From assembly GCA_021824635.1 (NCBI GenBank), contig JAKAKD010000030.1, positions 62,001 to 126,000 on the forward strand: 64,000 nt of DNA, read 5' to 3'. Within the stretch, counting starts at the first letter, position 1. Every line of letters begins with the position of its first letter. Source of the DNA: Bacteroidota bacterium. Its GTDB lineage: Bacteria; Bacteroidota; Ignavibacteria; Ignavibacteriales; Melioribacteraceae. Under the pieces are notes generated by a model that was not told the origin of the DNA, searched no databases, and was given only the letters and a program-made list of their open reading frames with translations. The position numbers and the translations under genes were made by a program. Positions 28,901 through 37,705 of this stretch are shown here, in pieces.

Positions 28901-29581
28901 TTTGATTTCGCCTCAACAAACGCGGAAGTCCAATCACTAAAAGAAAAAATTAAAAATATTGGACCGGTGAACCTTCTTGCTTATTCCGAGTATGAAGAAG
29001 AGAAGAAACGGCTGGACTTTTTACACAAGCAGCGAGACGATTTAACCGATTCGGAAAAAGATTTGATAAAGACAATTAACGAGATCAACGAAACAGCACA
29101 ACAGCTATTCCTTGATACGTTTGAACAAATCCGCCAGAACTTTACTCAAATATTTCAAACGCTTTTCAATCCCGGTGATGAAGCAGATCTAATTCTTGAA
29201 GAAGGGATGGATCTGCTCGAAGGTAAAATTGAAATTTTAGCGAAGCCGAAAGGCAAACGCCCGACTTCAATTGAACTTCTTTCGGGAGGAGAAAAAACTT
29301 TAACAGCTACGGCGCTTCTTTTTGCCATCTATCTTGTTAAACCAAGTCCCTTCTGTATTCTTGATGAAGTTGATGCGCCGCTTGATGACGCAAATATCGA
29401 CCGCTTCACCAAACTAATCAAAGAGTTCAGCGTAAAGACTCAATTTATTATTGTAACACATAACAAACGAACGATGGAAGCTTCCGAAACAATGTACGGC
29501 GTAACAATTCAGGAAGAAGGAATTTCTAAATTGGTAGGCGTTCGTTTTGAAGAAATACCATCAACTTATGAACCTCAATAA
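25982..29581 (+). CDS. smc: Chromosome segregation ATPase SMC
   Basis: 1199 residues, usual for bacterial SMC. The Walker A motif GPNGCGKTN is at 31-39, followed by two long coiled coils (about 170-490 and 680-1020) flanking a hinge (about 500-660). The ABC signature LLSGGEKTLTA is near 1099, and Walker B FCILDEVDAPLDDAN is near 1123. It condenses and organises the chromosome with ScpA/ScpB, which are not here. The start is TTG 25982 with AGAGG six bases upstream; the upstream stop overlaps that site, so translation is coupled to the membrane GH2-like gene. It also overlaps the next gene by 14 bases. Confidence 0.97.
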   Translation: MFLSKLEIFGFKSFANKTNINFNRGITGIVGPNGCGKTNIVDAIRWVLGEQKTTTLRSDKMENVIFNGTRDKKPMGMSEVSLTLVNDKGVLPTEYSEVTITRRIFRSGESEYLLNKNLCRLKDITNLFMDTGIGTNAYSVIELKMIETILSSKTEERRKMFEEAAGVNKYKLRRRLSLKKLEDVKSDLTRVNDIVSEVEKSVRSLERQAKRADQYTQIQSVLRDKEIDLAEREYSHLSIKRQNLLADITEFTNKKDTIDIDIRKIENELIRYRNEINEIDALLQDKRDDIALNTDQLHSTQKNISVSEERLKSLLSNHERLQKEILELQHQLNETIDHIEQSNDDLLSLSQKLDEKSSEISQSEQIVIDRRDALEKKRNELKQLNEEKFSLLREISEKENNASNIRKELTTHNSNIDKLNQKIQNITNKIAKTVGFIEELNVEKSSAEQKLKDAGLMIALREKEKEDLEQELNTLKQKEVEEKTLFAGLKEKIEFLQTLISNLEGISKGAKVLIENNEWTAKNKNIFADIGNAQEKYRFALEAALKSVLNNLLIESTDDLQSAIEYLRKNDLGKASFYLLRSNEQLKKSFIENLADFSQKRKAKKLAKEETFIGWAKDFVETEKNWQPFFEQALFNYAVTADLKSAIYLNKKYPGFNFATLDGDFVQSSGIVEAGSLPKQDETLFGRRQLLENLKKEFPKHETSLAKLKALIADTEGKISRIDLKNLTDSEKLIANDVANIEKQISQLEFEKSKANEEIENSQKEIRELAEKANLLDNQIITFDKEIESLNEKKNVFDENISSNETELDAFEDEFNSFVDAQNQRKLELERLKGQIENTRSSITRSQSNQTQISKGIEKRQEDLRSNERETDTLKEKIVQVTDDLEKINALRQTLLNEEKEISDKLKAIKDEAAKYENELNQLRNERQEVSDKAYSFEIKENEITIRTENLIEHIKENYSLELTLKQFDDLDSFDFASTNAEVQSLKEKIKNIGPVNLLAYSEYEEEKKRLDFLHKQRDDLTDSEKDLIKTINEINETAQQLFLDTFEQIRQNFTQIFQTLFNPGDEADLILEEGMDLLEGKIEILAKPKGKRPTSIELLSGGEKTLTATALLFAIYLVKPSPFCILDEVDAPLDDANIDRFTKLIKEFSVKTQFIIVTHNKRTMEASETMYGVTIQEEGISKLVGVRFEEIPSTYEPQ

Positions 29582-30296
29582 CAAATCATATAAAATATTT
29601 GTTGATTTCGACGGAACAATTACTCAAACCGATGTTGGCGAGGCAATGTTTTTAAGATTTGGTGACGTTGCAAAATCCAAAGCCTGGGTTGATGATTGGA
29701 TGGATCAAAAAATTAGTTCTACCGAGTTGTGGAGATTACTCTGCAGTCAGGTAAATAATTTTGATGAAAAAGAATTTGATTCTTTTTTAGATGAGATACG
29801 AATTGATCCGGCATTTAAAAAATTTGTTGATTACTGCAGCACAGAAGGATTTGAATTACGAGTTCTGAGCGATGGTTTTGATTTCTACATACAAAAAGTT
29901 TTAGAACGAGAAGGATTGTCCCATCTCGAAGTTTATTCGAATAAACTCACCTTCGATCATGAGAAAAAATTAATTCCTTTATTCCCTTTTACTGATGAAG
30001 AATGTACTCAGTGCGGAAACTGTAAACGGAATCATCTTCTAAATTTTAGCAGCGATGAAGATTACACTTTCTATATCGGCGACGGTAATACGGATATTTG
30101 TCCGGTGCAATTTAGCGATTTCATATTCGCAAAAAATTCATTACTGCGATATTGCGAAATAAATAGAATCACATATTTCCCGTATTCAACTTTCGATGAT
30201 GTGATGAAAAAAATTGATGAGTTAAAAGAAAAGAAACGTCTTAAGAAAAGACATCAAGCGGAACTCAAACGAAGAGAAGTTTTTATTCAAGGATAG
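29568..30296 (+). CDS. HAD-family phosphatase (MtnX/phosphoserine phosphatase-like)
   Basis: 242 residues from ATG 29568 (an in-frame TTG at 29547 is less likely). HAD motif I is VDFDGTITQTDVG (about 10-22). Motif III/IV is YIGDGNTDICPV near 180, and LRVLSDGFDFYI carries the motif II serine. A CTQCGNCKRNHLL segment recalls the MtnX subgroup (2-hydroxy-3-keto-5-methylthiopentenyl-1-phosphate phosphatase). No other methionine-salvage gene is near, so the substrate is open. It overlaps the end of smc by 14 bases, and the methyltransferase starts four bases after it. Confidence 0.85.
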   Translation: MNLNNKSYKIFVDFDGTITQTDVGEAMFLRFGDVAKSKAWVDDWMDQKISSTELWRLLCSQVNNFDEKEFDSFLDEIRIDPAFKKFVDYCSTEGFELRVLSDGFDFYIQKVLEREGLSHLEVYSNKLTFDHEKKLIPLFPFTDEECTQCGNCKRNHLLNFSSDEDYTFYIGDGNTDICPVQFSDFIFAKNSLLRYCEINRITYFPYSTFDDVMKKIDELKEKKRLKKRHQAELKRREVFIQG

Positions 30297-30300
30297 TTTA

Positions 30301-30888
30301 ATGAAAAATTTTGCTGAAAAGATTTTCAAGTACAGAAGCTACACACCAATTCCCTTTTTAATTCTGATGGTAGCTTTTCAAAACGCCAGCATAATAAGTA
30401 TTGGTATTGGCTTTGCCATTGCGCTGCTCGGAGAGTTTTTTCGTTTGTGGGGTGTTAGTTACGCCGGAAGTGAAACACGCACAACAAATGGAGTCGGCGG
30501 TACTTTTCTTGTAGTCTCCGGCGCTTTCGCTTACCTCCGTAATCCGCTCTACCTTGGCAATATGCTGATGTATCTCGGAATTGGTATAATGTCAATGGCG
30601 CTCTTTCCTTATCTGCAAATTACAGCGCTCCTATTTTTCTTTTGGCAATACACGGTAATAATTAAAGAAGAAGAAGGTTTTCTGCGGACGAAGTACGGCA
30701 AAAGTTATGAAGATTATTGCGCGACAGTTCCAAAATTAATTCCGACTTTCAAGAAGTATAAAAATCCGGGGTTACAACAACCGGAATATCAATTAAAGAA
30801 AGGTCTTCGTTCGGAAAGAAGAACATTACAGGCGTTTTCTTTGATTGTTTTAATAATAATAATTCGTTACGTGTTGAGTCTGAATTGA
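30301..30888 (+). CDS. Integral membrane ICMT/PEMT-type methyltransferase
   Basis: 195 residues with about four or five helices and the SAM-binding family signature RNPLYLGNMLMYLGIGI, plus EEGFLRTKYGKSYEDYCATVPKLIP, seen as adjoining blocks, near residue 120-140. Isoprenylcysteine carboxyl methyltransferase-like and phospholipid methyltransferase-like bacterial proteins share this. The substrate is unknown; position directly before lpxB suggests an envelope lipid. The stop codon overlaps the TTG start of lpxB (TTGA). Confidence 0.85.
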   Translation: MKNFAEKIFKYRSYTPIPFLILMVAFQNASIISIGIGFAIALLGEFFRLWGVSYAGSETRTTNGVGGTFLVVSGAFAYLRNPLYLGNMLMYLGIGIMSMALFPYLQITALLFFFWQYTVIIKEEEGFLRTKYGKSYEDYCATVPKLIPTFKKYKNPGLQQPEYQLKKGLRSERRTLQAFSLIVLIIIIRYVLSLN

Positions 30889-32021
30889 GCAAAAAATTAA
30901 TGATAGTTGCCGGCGAAGCGTCTGGCGATCTTCACGGCGCAAGTTTAATAACCGAATTAAAGCGGCTCGATTCTTCCATAGAAATTTTTGGAATTGGCGG
31001 CGATAAAATGATTGCCGCCGGAATGAAATCCCAATTCCATATCAAGCAGATGGCGTTTCTGGGGTTCATTGAAGTGCTGAAACATCTTCCGTTCATCAGC
31101 AAAGTCAGAAAAGCGCTTCTTCAAAAAATTTCCGATGAAAAGATTGAAACAGTTGTGTTGATTGATTATCCGGGTTTCAATTTGAACCTTGCGAAGAAAT
31201 TACATGAACTCGGAAAGCAAGTTATCTATTATATATCTCCTCAAGTTTGGGCTTGGGGAAAAGGCAGAATTGATAAGATTAGAGAAGTAGTCAACAAAAT
31301 GATTGTGGTTTTTCCTTTTGAAGAAAAAATGTACAAAAGTTATAATGTTGATGTAGCATATGTCGGGCATCCTTTGATCGAACACGTTGAAAATTATCCT
31401 TATATCTCAAAAGAGGAACTTTATTCCAAACTAGGTTTAAAAGGTGATAAAGAAATTTTACTGCTCTTGCCCGGAAGCCGTAAACATGAAATCGGAAAAA
31501 TATTTCCAGAATGTATTACTGCTGCGGAAAAACTTTCTAAAGAATTTAATTTGCAAACAGTGGTTGCATGCGCAGAAAATATAGACGAGAGCTTCTTTAC
31601 CGGACTTACAGCCGTTAAAGATTTCAAATTAGTGAAAGGATATACTTACGATCTTCTGAAACATTCACATTTCGGAATTATTAAATCCGGCACATCAACT
31701 CTTGAAGCCGGATTGTTTGAGCTTCCTTTTATAGTTGTTTATTCAACAAATTATTTTACTTATGGACTCGGCCGTATTCTTGTTCAGATCAAAAACATTG
31801 CTATGGCAAATATTATTCTTGAAGAAAATGTAATTGATGAATTGATTCAATATGACGTAAACGCGGAAAACATTTACTCAAAGAGTGCCGCGATACTAAA
31901 TAGTAATGAAAGATATAACTCTATAAAACAGAAACTTGGTTTAATTAAAGAAAAACTTGGCGGAACAGGAGCTTCCCGTAAAACTGCCGAGTTAATTTAT
32001 AAGCGGTTAAATGAAGCTTAG
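30885..32021 (+). CDS. lpxB: Lipid-A-disaccharide synthase
   Basis: 378 residues, the normal LpxB length. It joins UDP-diacylglucosamine and lipid X in lipid A synthesis on the inner face of the inner membrane. Family blocks: VAGEASGDLHGASLI near the N terminus, FGIGGDKMIAAGM, VLIDYPGFNLNLA, YYISPQVWAWGKGRI, LLLPGSRKHEIGKI and IIKSGTSTLEAGLF. The TTG start at 30885 forms a four-base overlap with the preceding stop; ATG 30900 would cut into the first conserved block. It overlaps the next gene by 11 bases. Confidence 0.96.
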   Translation: MSKKLMIVAGEASGDLHGASLITELKRLDSSIEIFGIGGDKMIAAGMKSQFHIKQMAFLGFIEVLKHLPFISKVRKALLQKISDEKIETVVLIDYPGFNLNLAKKLHELGKQVIYYISPQVWAWGKGRIDKIREVVNKMIVVFPFEEKMYKSYNVDVAYVGHPLIEHVENYPYISKEELYSKLGLKGDKEILLLLPGSRKHEIGKIFPECITAAEKLSKEFNLQTVVACAENIDESFFTGLTAVKDFKLVKGYTYDLLKHSHFGIIKSGTSTLEAGLFELPFIVVYSTNYFTYGLGRILVQIKNIAMANIILEENVIDELIQYDVNAENIYSKSAAILNSNERYNSIKQKLGLIKEKLGGTGASRKTAELIYKRLNEA

Positions 32022-32670
32022 TAATTTTCAAAGAAATGTTCTTCGATATATTGGAATCCGGTTTGCAAGCGCCGCTATACGGCTGCTTCTAAAAACTCTT
32101 CGGATTAAAACCGTTAACGGTGAATCACTTTATAAATTACAAAACGAAAAGAAAAATTTTGTAACCGCTTTCTGGCATGGTTCAATGATGATTGGCTGGT
32201 TCATTCACCGGAACGATAATGCCGCGGCGCTTGTTAGTCAAAGTAAAGACGGAGATGTTCTTGCGAGCATACTTGAAAAATGGAACTATCACGTTGTACG
32301 CGGCTCAAGTTCAACCGGCGGAAGTGACGCGTTAACAATTATGATTTTGCTTATACGCGAAGGTTATTCGCTGGCAATTACTCCGGATGGACCGCGCGGA
32401 CCAATTTATAATATGAAAGCCGGTGCCGTGATAACTGCAAAAAAATCTAATGCGCCTTTGTTCTTGATTGGAATTGGAATAAAGAAAAAAATTGTTCTAA
32501 AAAGCTGGGACCGCTTTGAAGTACCGATACCCTTTAGCAAAGTTGTTGCGGTTTATTCAGACCCGGTCTTTATTGATCAGAATTTGAGTTACGAAGAAAC
32601 AAATCAAAAAATTATTGAGTGCGAAGAGTTATTAAATAAATTACACAAGGATGCTCTAAGTCTGTGTTAG
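32011..32670 (+). CDS. DUF374 lysophospholipid acyltransferase-family protein
   Basis: 219 residues. VTAFWHGSMMIGWFI and the glycine-rich ITPDGPRGPIYNMK match the DUF374 group of acyltransferases related to LpxL. It probably acylates a lipid A precursor or an envelope lipid, because it lies between lpxB and lpxK and overlaps both (11 and 7 bases). The strict HxxxxD acyltransferase pair is not obvious: HGSMMIG has His but no Asp at the usual spacing, as is usual in this subgroup. Confidence 0.88.
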   Translation: MKLSNFQRNVLRYIGIRFASAAIRLLLKTLRIKTVNGESLYKLQNEKKNFVTAFWHGSMMIGWFIHRNDNAAALVSQSKDGDVLASILEKWNYHVVRGSSSTGGSDALTIMILLIREGYSLAITPDGPRGPIYNMKAGAVITAKKSNAPLFLIGIGIKKKIVLKSWDRFEVPIPFSKVVAVYSDPVFIDQNLSYEETNQKIIECEELLNKLHKDALSLC

Positions 32671-33710
32671 ATTTCATAAGAATAATATTATCACCGTTTG
32701 TTATTGTCTACTCGTTAATAACAAAAATTAGAAACGTGTTCTTTGATAAAAATATTTTTCCCGCAGCTAAGGTTGATGCAAAAATAATTTCTGTAGGAAA
32801 TTTAACTGTTGGCGGTTCGGGAAAAACTCCCGCCACAATGATGATTGCAAAAAAGCTGAAAGAAAAGAATAGAAAAGTTGGACTTCTGAGCCGTGGGTAT
32901 GGAAGAAGTTCAATTGGTTACGTTTATGTGAGCGATGGCAATAGTATCAACACATCTGTTGATAAATGCGGCGATGAAATGTATTTCATGTCGGAAGAAT
33001 TAAAAGTACCCGCAGCTGTTGCCGAACATCGTGTTGACGGCGCTAAACAGTTCATAAAAGATTCGAACGTTGATACCATCATTCTCGATGATGCATTTCA
33101 GCATAGATGGATTTACCGCAATGTTGATGTTGTAATTATTGATCAGAGATTTTTAGATAAAGATGGACAAATTGAGCAATATTTGCTTCCACTTGGTTCA
33201 ATGCGCGAACCGTTTGAATCATTGAAACGTTCGGATATTATAATTATCAATAGAAAATTTTCAGGTATTAATAAGATTCCGGAAAAGTTAGAAAGGTATT
33301 TTGAAGGGAAAAAAGTTTTCACCGGTTATTATGAAGCAGTTGGTTTTTACGATGTGAAAAATCATCATTTTTTTAAGATGAACGAATTTCAAGGACAAAA
33401 AAGTTTAGTGGTTTGCGGAATTGCCCGCCCCTATTCTTTTTTGAACGCACTTGAAAAAAATAAAATTGATATCACCAACAAAATGATTTTTGACGACCAT
33501 AAAAATTACTCTCTTAAAGAAGTGCATGACATCCGGAAGAAATTTTACGATACAAATTCTTATTCGGTACTTACTACACAGAAAGATGCGGTAAAATTCA
33601 TCAAGTACTCGAAAGAACTTGACGACATAGATATTTTCTATTTGAAGATAGAGCTTAAACTGGACGAACAAAACAAATTTGACGAACTAATTATAAAATC
33701 AATTAACTAA
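32664..33710 (+). CDS. lpxK: Tetraacyldisaccharide 4'-kinase
   Basis: 348 residues. LpxK phosphorylates the 4' position of the lipid A disaccharide at the inner membrane. An N-terminal membrane helix (about 3-20) is followed by the P-loop VGNLTVGGSGKTPATMM (about 44-60), LLSRGYGR, and IILDDAFQHRWIYRNVDVV with the Asp-Asp-x-Phe-Gln-His catalytic block. GTG 32664 overlaps the end of the acyltransferase gene, which fits coupled translation. It closes the smc-to-lpxK run. Confidence 0.95.
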   Translation: MLDFIRIILSPFVIVYSLITKIRNVFFDKNIFPAAKVDAKIISVGNLTVGGSGKTPATMMIAKKLKEKNRKVGLLSRGYGRSSIGYVYVSDGNSINTSVDKCGDEMYFMSEELKVPAAVAEHRVDGAKQFIKDSNVDTIILDDAFQHRWIYRNVDVVIIDQRFLDKDGQIEQYLLPLGSMREPFESLKRSDIIIINRKFSGINKIPEKLERYFEGKKVFTGYYEAVGFYDVKNHHFFKMNEFQGQKSLVVCGIARPYSFLNALEKNKIDITNKMIFDDHKNYSLKEVHDIRKKFYDTNSYSVLTTQKDAVKFIKYSKELDDIDIFYLKIELKLDEQNKFDELIIKSIN

Positions 33711-33750
33711 TAAAAAAATAAAGACAAACATTTATCGGAGGATATGTTAA

Positions 33751-36555
33751 ATGGCTAAAGCAACACAAAAGTATGTGTACTATTTCGGCGGCAAACGTGC
33801 TGAAGGACAGGCAACAATGAAAGAATTGCTCGGTGGTAAAGGCGCTAACCTTGCCGAGATGGTCAATATTGGATTACCGGTTCCTGCCGGTTTCACAATT
33901 ACAACCGAAGTATGTACAGCTTATTACAAAAACAACAGAAAGTATCCAAAAGAACTTGAGAAACAAGTTAAAGATGCTCTTGCAAAGACAGAAAAAGAAA
34001 TGGGCGCAAAGTTTGGAGATAAAGTTAATCCACTTCTCGTTTCAGTTCGTTCCGGTGCTCGCGCTTCAATGCCCGGTATGATGGAGACAATTCTCAATGT
34101 CGGTTTAAACAATCAAACGCGTGAGGCATTAATTGCAAAGACAGGAAATCCCCGCTTTGTTTACGATTCACACCGCCGCTTGATTCAAATGTATTCCGAT
34201 GTTGTAATGGAAAAAGCTGCCGGTATTGAACCGGAAGAAGGCAAAGGAGTCCGCCAGCAATTAGAAAAAGAACTTCATAACATGAAAGAAGCCCGCGGTG
34301 CTAAAAGTGATACGGATTTGAGCGCCGATGATTTAAAAGAACTGATCGAAATCTATAAAGCAAAAGTTCAGGAAGTTCTTGGCAAACCATTTCCGGAAAA
34401 TCCAATGGATCAACTTTGGGGTGCGGTTTCTGCAGTATTTCAAAGCTGGATGGGAAAACGCGCAATCTCTTACAGAAGAATTGAGAGCATTCCCGATGAA
34501 TGGGGCACTGCTGTAAATGTTCAATCAATGGTATTTGGAAATATGGGAGACACATCTGCAACCGGTGTTGCGTTTACACGTAACCCTGCAACCGGAGAAA
34601 ATTATTTTTACGGTGAATGGCTACCGAACGCACAAGGCGAAGACGTAGTTGCCGGTATTAGAACTCCAAATCCAATTAATGAAATTGGAAAGAGCGAGCA
34701 TACAGCTCATCTCCCTTCACTTGAAACAGGAATGGTTCCGGCTTATAAACAATTACATGCAATTCAACGCTCTCTTGAAAAACATTATCACGATATGCTT
34801 GATATTGAATTTACAATTCAAGAAGGCAGACTCTATATGCTTCAGTGCCGTGTAGGAAAAAGAAACGGACCTGCTGCTGTAAAGATGGCTGTTGATATGT
34901 ATAAAGAAAAATTAATTACAAAAGAAGAAGCAGTAATGCGTGTTCTACCTTCTCAGCTTGATGAACTTCTTCATCCTATCATAGATCCAAAAGCAGAACT
35001 TACTTCAACCGTTATTGTAAAAGGATTACCGGCAGGTCCTGGTGCCGCATCCGGTCAGGTTGTATTCTCTTCTGTTGATGCGGTTGCATGGGCAAAAGAA
35101 GGTAAAAAAGTTATTCTGGTTAGAGAAGAAACAAATCCGGAAGACATCGAAGGAATGCGTGCAGCTCAAGCAATTTTAACTGGCCGTGGCGGTATGACAT
35201 CTCACGCTGCGCTTGTTGCTCGCGGCTGGGGCAAATGCTGTATTGTTGGCGCCGGTTCCGTAAAAATAAATTATGAAGAAAAATATTTTACTGTGGGCAA
35301 TGTAACGGTTCGCGAAGGTGAATATCTTACATTAAACGGTTCTAAAGGAAATGTTTATCTTGGTGAAATGCCGATGATCAAAGCTGCCGAAGAAAATCCG
35401 GACTTTCAGGCATTTATGAATATTTGCGACGCGGTAAGAAAATTGAAAGTTAGAACAAATGCAGATACGCCGGAAGATGCGGCACGGGCACGTGCATTTG
35501 GCGCAGAAGGAATTGGTTTGTTCAGAACCGAGCATATGTTCTATGGAAAAAATTCTGAAGAACCGTTGTTCAAGCTGCGCAAGATGATTCACTCTAACAC
35601 AGAAGCTGAAAGAAGAAGTGCATTAGATGAGCTCTTCCCATATGTTAAGCATGATGTAAAAGGAACTCTTGAAGCAATGGACGGATTTCCGGTAACATTC
35701 AGAACACTCGATCCACCGCTTCACGAATTTGTACCAACAAGACAGGATGAAAGAGAAAAGCTCGCTTCAAGTTTGGGAATCTCTCTTGATGAATTAAATA
35801 AACGCGCCGATGCTTTGCATGAAAACAATCCGATGATGGGACACCGTGGTGTTCGTCTTGGAATTACTTATCCTGAAATTACAGAAATGCAAGTACGCGC
35901 AATCTTCGAAGCAACAGCAGAATTATTAGCAGAAGGAAAGAAACCTTTCCCGGAAATTATGATTCCTGTTACCTGTCATGTTAATGAAATCAAACATCAA
36001 TACGTTATAGTAAATAAAATGCATGATGAAGTTTGTGCAAAATTCGGATTGAAGAAGATTGCTCATTTAATAGGAACGATGATTGAAATTCCGCGTGCAT
36101 GTTTGACAGCAGATAAAATTGCAGAGGTTGCTCAGTTCTTCTCATTCGGAACAAATGATTTAACACAAATGGGCTTTGGATTTTCACGCGATGATATCGG
36201 AGGATTCTTACCGGAATATCTTGATAAGAAAATTCTTCCGGTTGATCCGTTCCAAACAATTGATCAGGAAGCAATTGGCAAGTTAATGAAGATGGCTGTT
36301 GAAGGTGGGCGCTCAACAAGACCTGATCTTAAAATTGGTATTTGCGGAGAACATGGCGGCGAACCGAAGTCAGTTGAATTCTGCCATAAGATTGGATTGA
36401 ACTATGTAAGTTGTTCACCGTTCCGCGTTCCAATTGCACGTCTTGCTGCTGCTCATGCTGTTGTTAAAGAGATGCAATCTGTAAAGCCGGCGGTAAAAAA
36501 AGCCGTTAAAAAAACAGCAAAGAAATCAAATAAGAAAGTATCAAAAAAGAAGTAA
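33751..36555 (+). CDS. ppdK: Pyruvate phosphate dikinase with lysine-rich C-terminal tail
   Basis: 934 residues. It interconverts pyruvate, ATP and phosphate with phosphoenolpyruvate, AMP and pyrophosphate. The N-terminal nucleotide-binding part starts YYFGGKRAEGQATMKELLGG in two adjoining blocks. The phosphohistidine is His485 in GGMTSHAALVARG. The C-terminal PEP domain carries the active-site Cys888 in YVSCSPFRVPIARLA. Residues 912-934 form an added tail with 12 lysines in a KKxxKK pattern, which PPDK normally lacks. A strong GGAGGAT site precedes ATG 33751. There is no regulatory PDRP gene next to it. Confidence 0.97.
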   Translation: MAKATQKYVYYFGGKRAEGQATMKELLGGKGANLAEMVNIGLPVPAGFTITTEVCTAYYKNNRKYPKELEKQVKDALAKTEKEMGAKFGDKVNPLLVSVRSGARASMPGMMETILNVGLNNQTREALIAKTGNPRFVYDSHRRLIQMYSDVVMEKAAGIEPEEGKGVRQQLEKELHNMKEARGAKSDTDLSADDLKELIEIYKAKVQEVLGKPFPENPMDQLWGAVSAVFQSWMGKRAISYRRIESIPDEWGTAVNVQSMVFGNMGDTSATGVAFTRNPATGENYFYGEWLPNAQGEDVVAGIRTPNPINEIGKSEHTAHLPSLETGMVPAYKQLHAIQRSLEKHYHDMLDIEFTIQEGRLYMLQCRVGKRNGPAAVKMAVDMYKEKLITKEEAVMRVLPSQLDELLHPIIDPKAELTSTVIVKGLPAGPGAASGQVVFSSVDAVAWAKEGKKVILVREETNPEDIEGMRAAQAILTGRGGMTSHAALVARGWGKCCIVGAGSVKINYEEKYFTVGNVTVREGEYLTLNGSKGNVYLGEMPMIKAAEENPDFQAFMNICDAVRKLKVRTNADTPEDAARARAFGAEGIGLFRTEHMFYGKNSEEPLFKLRKMIHSNTEAERRSALDELFPYVKHDVKGTLEAMDGFPVTFRTLDPPLHEFVPTRQDEREKLASSLGISLDELNKRADALHENNPMMGHRGVRLGITYPEITEMQVRAIFEATAELLAEGKKPFPEIMIPVTCHVNEIKHQYVIVNKMHDEVCAKFGLKKIAHLIGTMIEIPRACLTADKIAEVAQFFSFGTNDLTQMGFGFSRDDIGGFLPEYLDKKILPVDPFQTIDQEAIGKLMKMAVEGGRSTRPDLKIGICGEHGGEPKSVEFCHKIGLNYVSCSPFRVPIARLAAAHAVVKEMQSVKPAVKKAVKKTAKKSNKKVSKKK

Positions 36556-36558
36556 AAT

Positions 36559-36619
36559 AATTCTGAGGAGCGGGGAAGAATCTCTTTATTAATTGAGATT
36601 CTTCACTCAGCTCAGAATT
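36559..36619 (+). other. Two-part hairpin between ppdK and queA
   Basis: An outer nine-pair arm (36559-36567 with 36611-36619) encloses an inner perfect nine-pair arm (36576-36584 with 36595-36603). No T run follows on the plus strand, so it is not a standard terminator. It could stabilise the ppdK message, or attenuate or separate expression of queA, whose AGAGGAGA site begins a few bases later. Confidence 0.6.
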
Positions 36620-36636
36620 TAAAAAGAGGAGAATAA

Positions 36637-37674
36637 ATGAAGTTATCAGAGTTCCAATACACTTTGCCTAAAACGTCTATAGCAAAAAATCCGGTTTCAC
36701 CGCGCGATAAAGCAAAATTGATGGTGTTAAACCGTGCAACAGGCGAAATTGAACAACACAAATTTTCTGATGTGGTTGACTACATGCAGAAAGGCGACGT
36801 TGTTGTTGTCAATCAAACTAAAGTTATGCAGGCACGCTTATTCGGAAAGAAAGAAAGAACAAACGCAAAAATTGAAGTCTTTGTTCTTCGCGAATTGAAC
36901 AAAGAAGAAAATATCTGGGATGTAATTGTTGACCCCGCCAGAAAAGTTAGAATTGGTAACAGAATTTATTTTAACGACAAACTATGGTGCGAGGTAATTG
37001 ATAATACAACATCACGCGGCAGAACTGTTCGTTTTAATGAAGATGCCGGAGATATTTTTAAGGCGATCGAAAAAATCGGGCATACTCCTCTTCCCCCGTA
37101 TATTAAACGAGACGCTGTTCCATCCGATAAAGAAAATTATCAAACAATCTTTGCAGAAGTTGACGGTTCTGTAGCCGCACCAACAGCCGGTTTACATTTT
37201 ACTCCTGCATTAGTAAAAAAAGCTGAAAAGCTAGGTGTAAAATTTGTGCCGGTTATTCTTCATATTGGTCTCGGCACTTTTCGCCCAGTAGAAGTTGAAG
37301 ATCTAACCAAACACAGAATGGATTCGGAATATTTCGAAATTCATGAAGAAACTACGAAAGTAATTAATAAAGCTCTTGAAGAGAAAAAAAATATTTTTGT
37401 GGTTGGTACCAGTACATGCCGTGCTCTTGAGAGCAGCGTTACTGCAGATGGATTCGCAAAACCAAATTCAGGATGGACGGATAAATTCATCTTTCCGCCT
37501 TACGATTTTAAGGTAACTAAAAAATTGATAACAAACTTTCATCAGCCGGAATCAACTTTGATGATGCTGGCGGGAGCTTTTGCCGGATACGAATTTATTA
37601 TGAAAGCATATAAAAAAGCATTGAAGGATGACTACCGATTCTTAAGTTATGGCGATGCGATGCTGATTATCTAA
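36637..37674 (+). CDS. queA: S-adenosylmethionine:tRNA ribosyltransferase-isomerase
   Basis: 345 residues, the usual QueA length. It transfers the ribosyl part of SAM to preQ1 in tRNA, giving epoxyqueuosine. Family blocks include FQYTLPKTSIAKNPVSPRD near the N terminus, GHTPLPPYIKR, SVAAPTAGLHFTP and FHQPESTLMMLAGAFAG. AGAGGAGA lies at good spacing before ATG 36637. Other queuosine genes are not in the window. Confidence 0.97.
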   Translation: MKLSEFQYTLPKTSIAKNPVSPRDKAKLMVLNRATGEIEQHKFSDVVDYMQKGDVVVVNQTKVMQARLFGKKERTNAKIEVFVLRELNKEENIWDVIVDPARKVRIGNRIYFNDKLWCEVIDNTTSRGRTVRFNEDAGDIFKAIEKIGHTPLPPYIKRDAVPSDKENYQTIFAEVDGSVAAPTAGLHFTPALVKKAEKLGVKFVPVILHIGLGTFRPVEVEDLTKHRMDSEYFEIHEETTKVINKALEEKKNIFVVGTSTCRALESSVTADGFAKPNSGWTDKFIFPPYDFKVTKKLITNFHQPESTLMMLAGAFAGYEFIMKAYKKALKDDYRFLSYGDAMLII

Positions 37675-37705
37675 AAATTTTGTTTTGTGATTTGGGAATT
37701 TTGAA

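Noticed and set aside
36005-36319. 104-codon open frame opposite ppdK
   Set aside because: Shadow of the PEP-binding domain; no ribosome site or family match.
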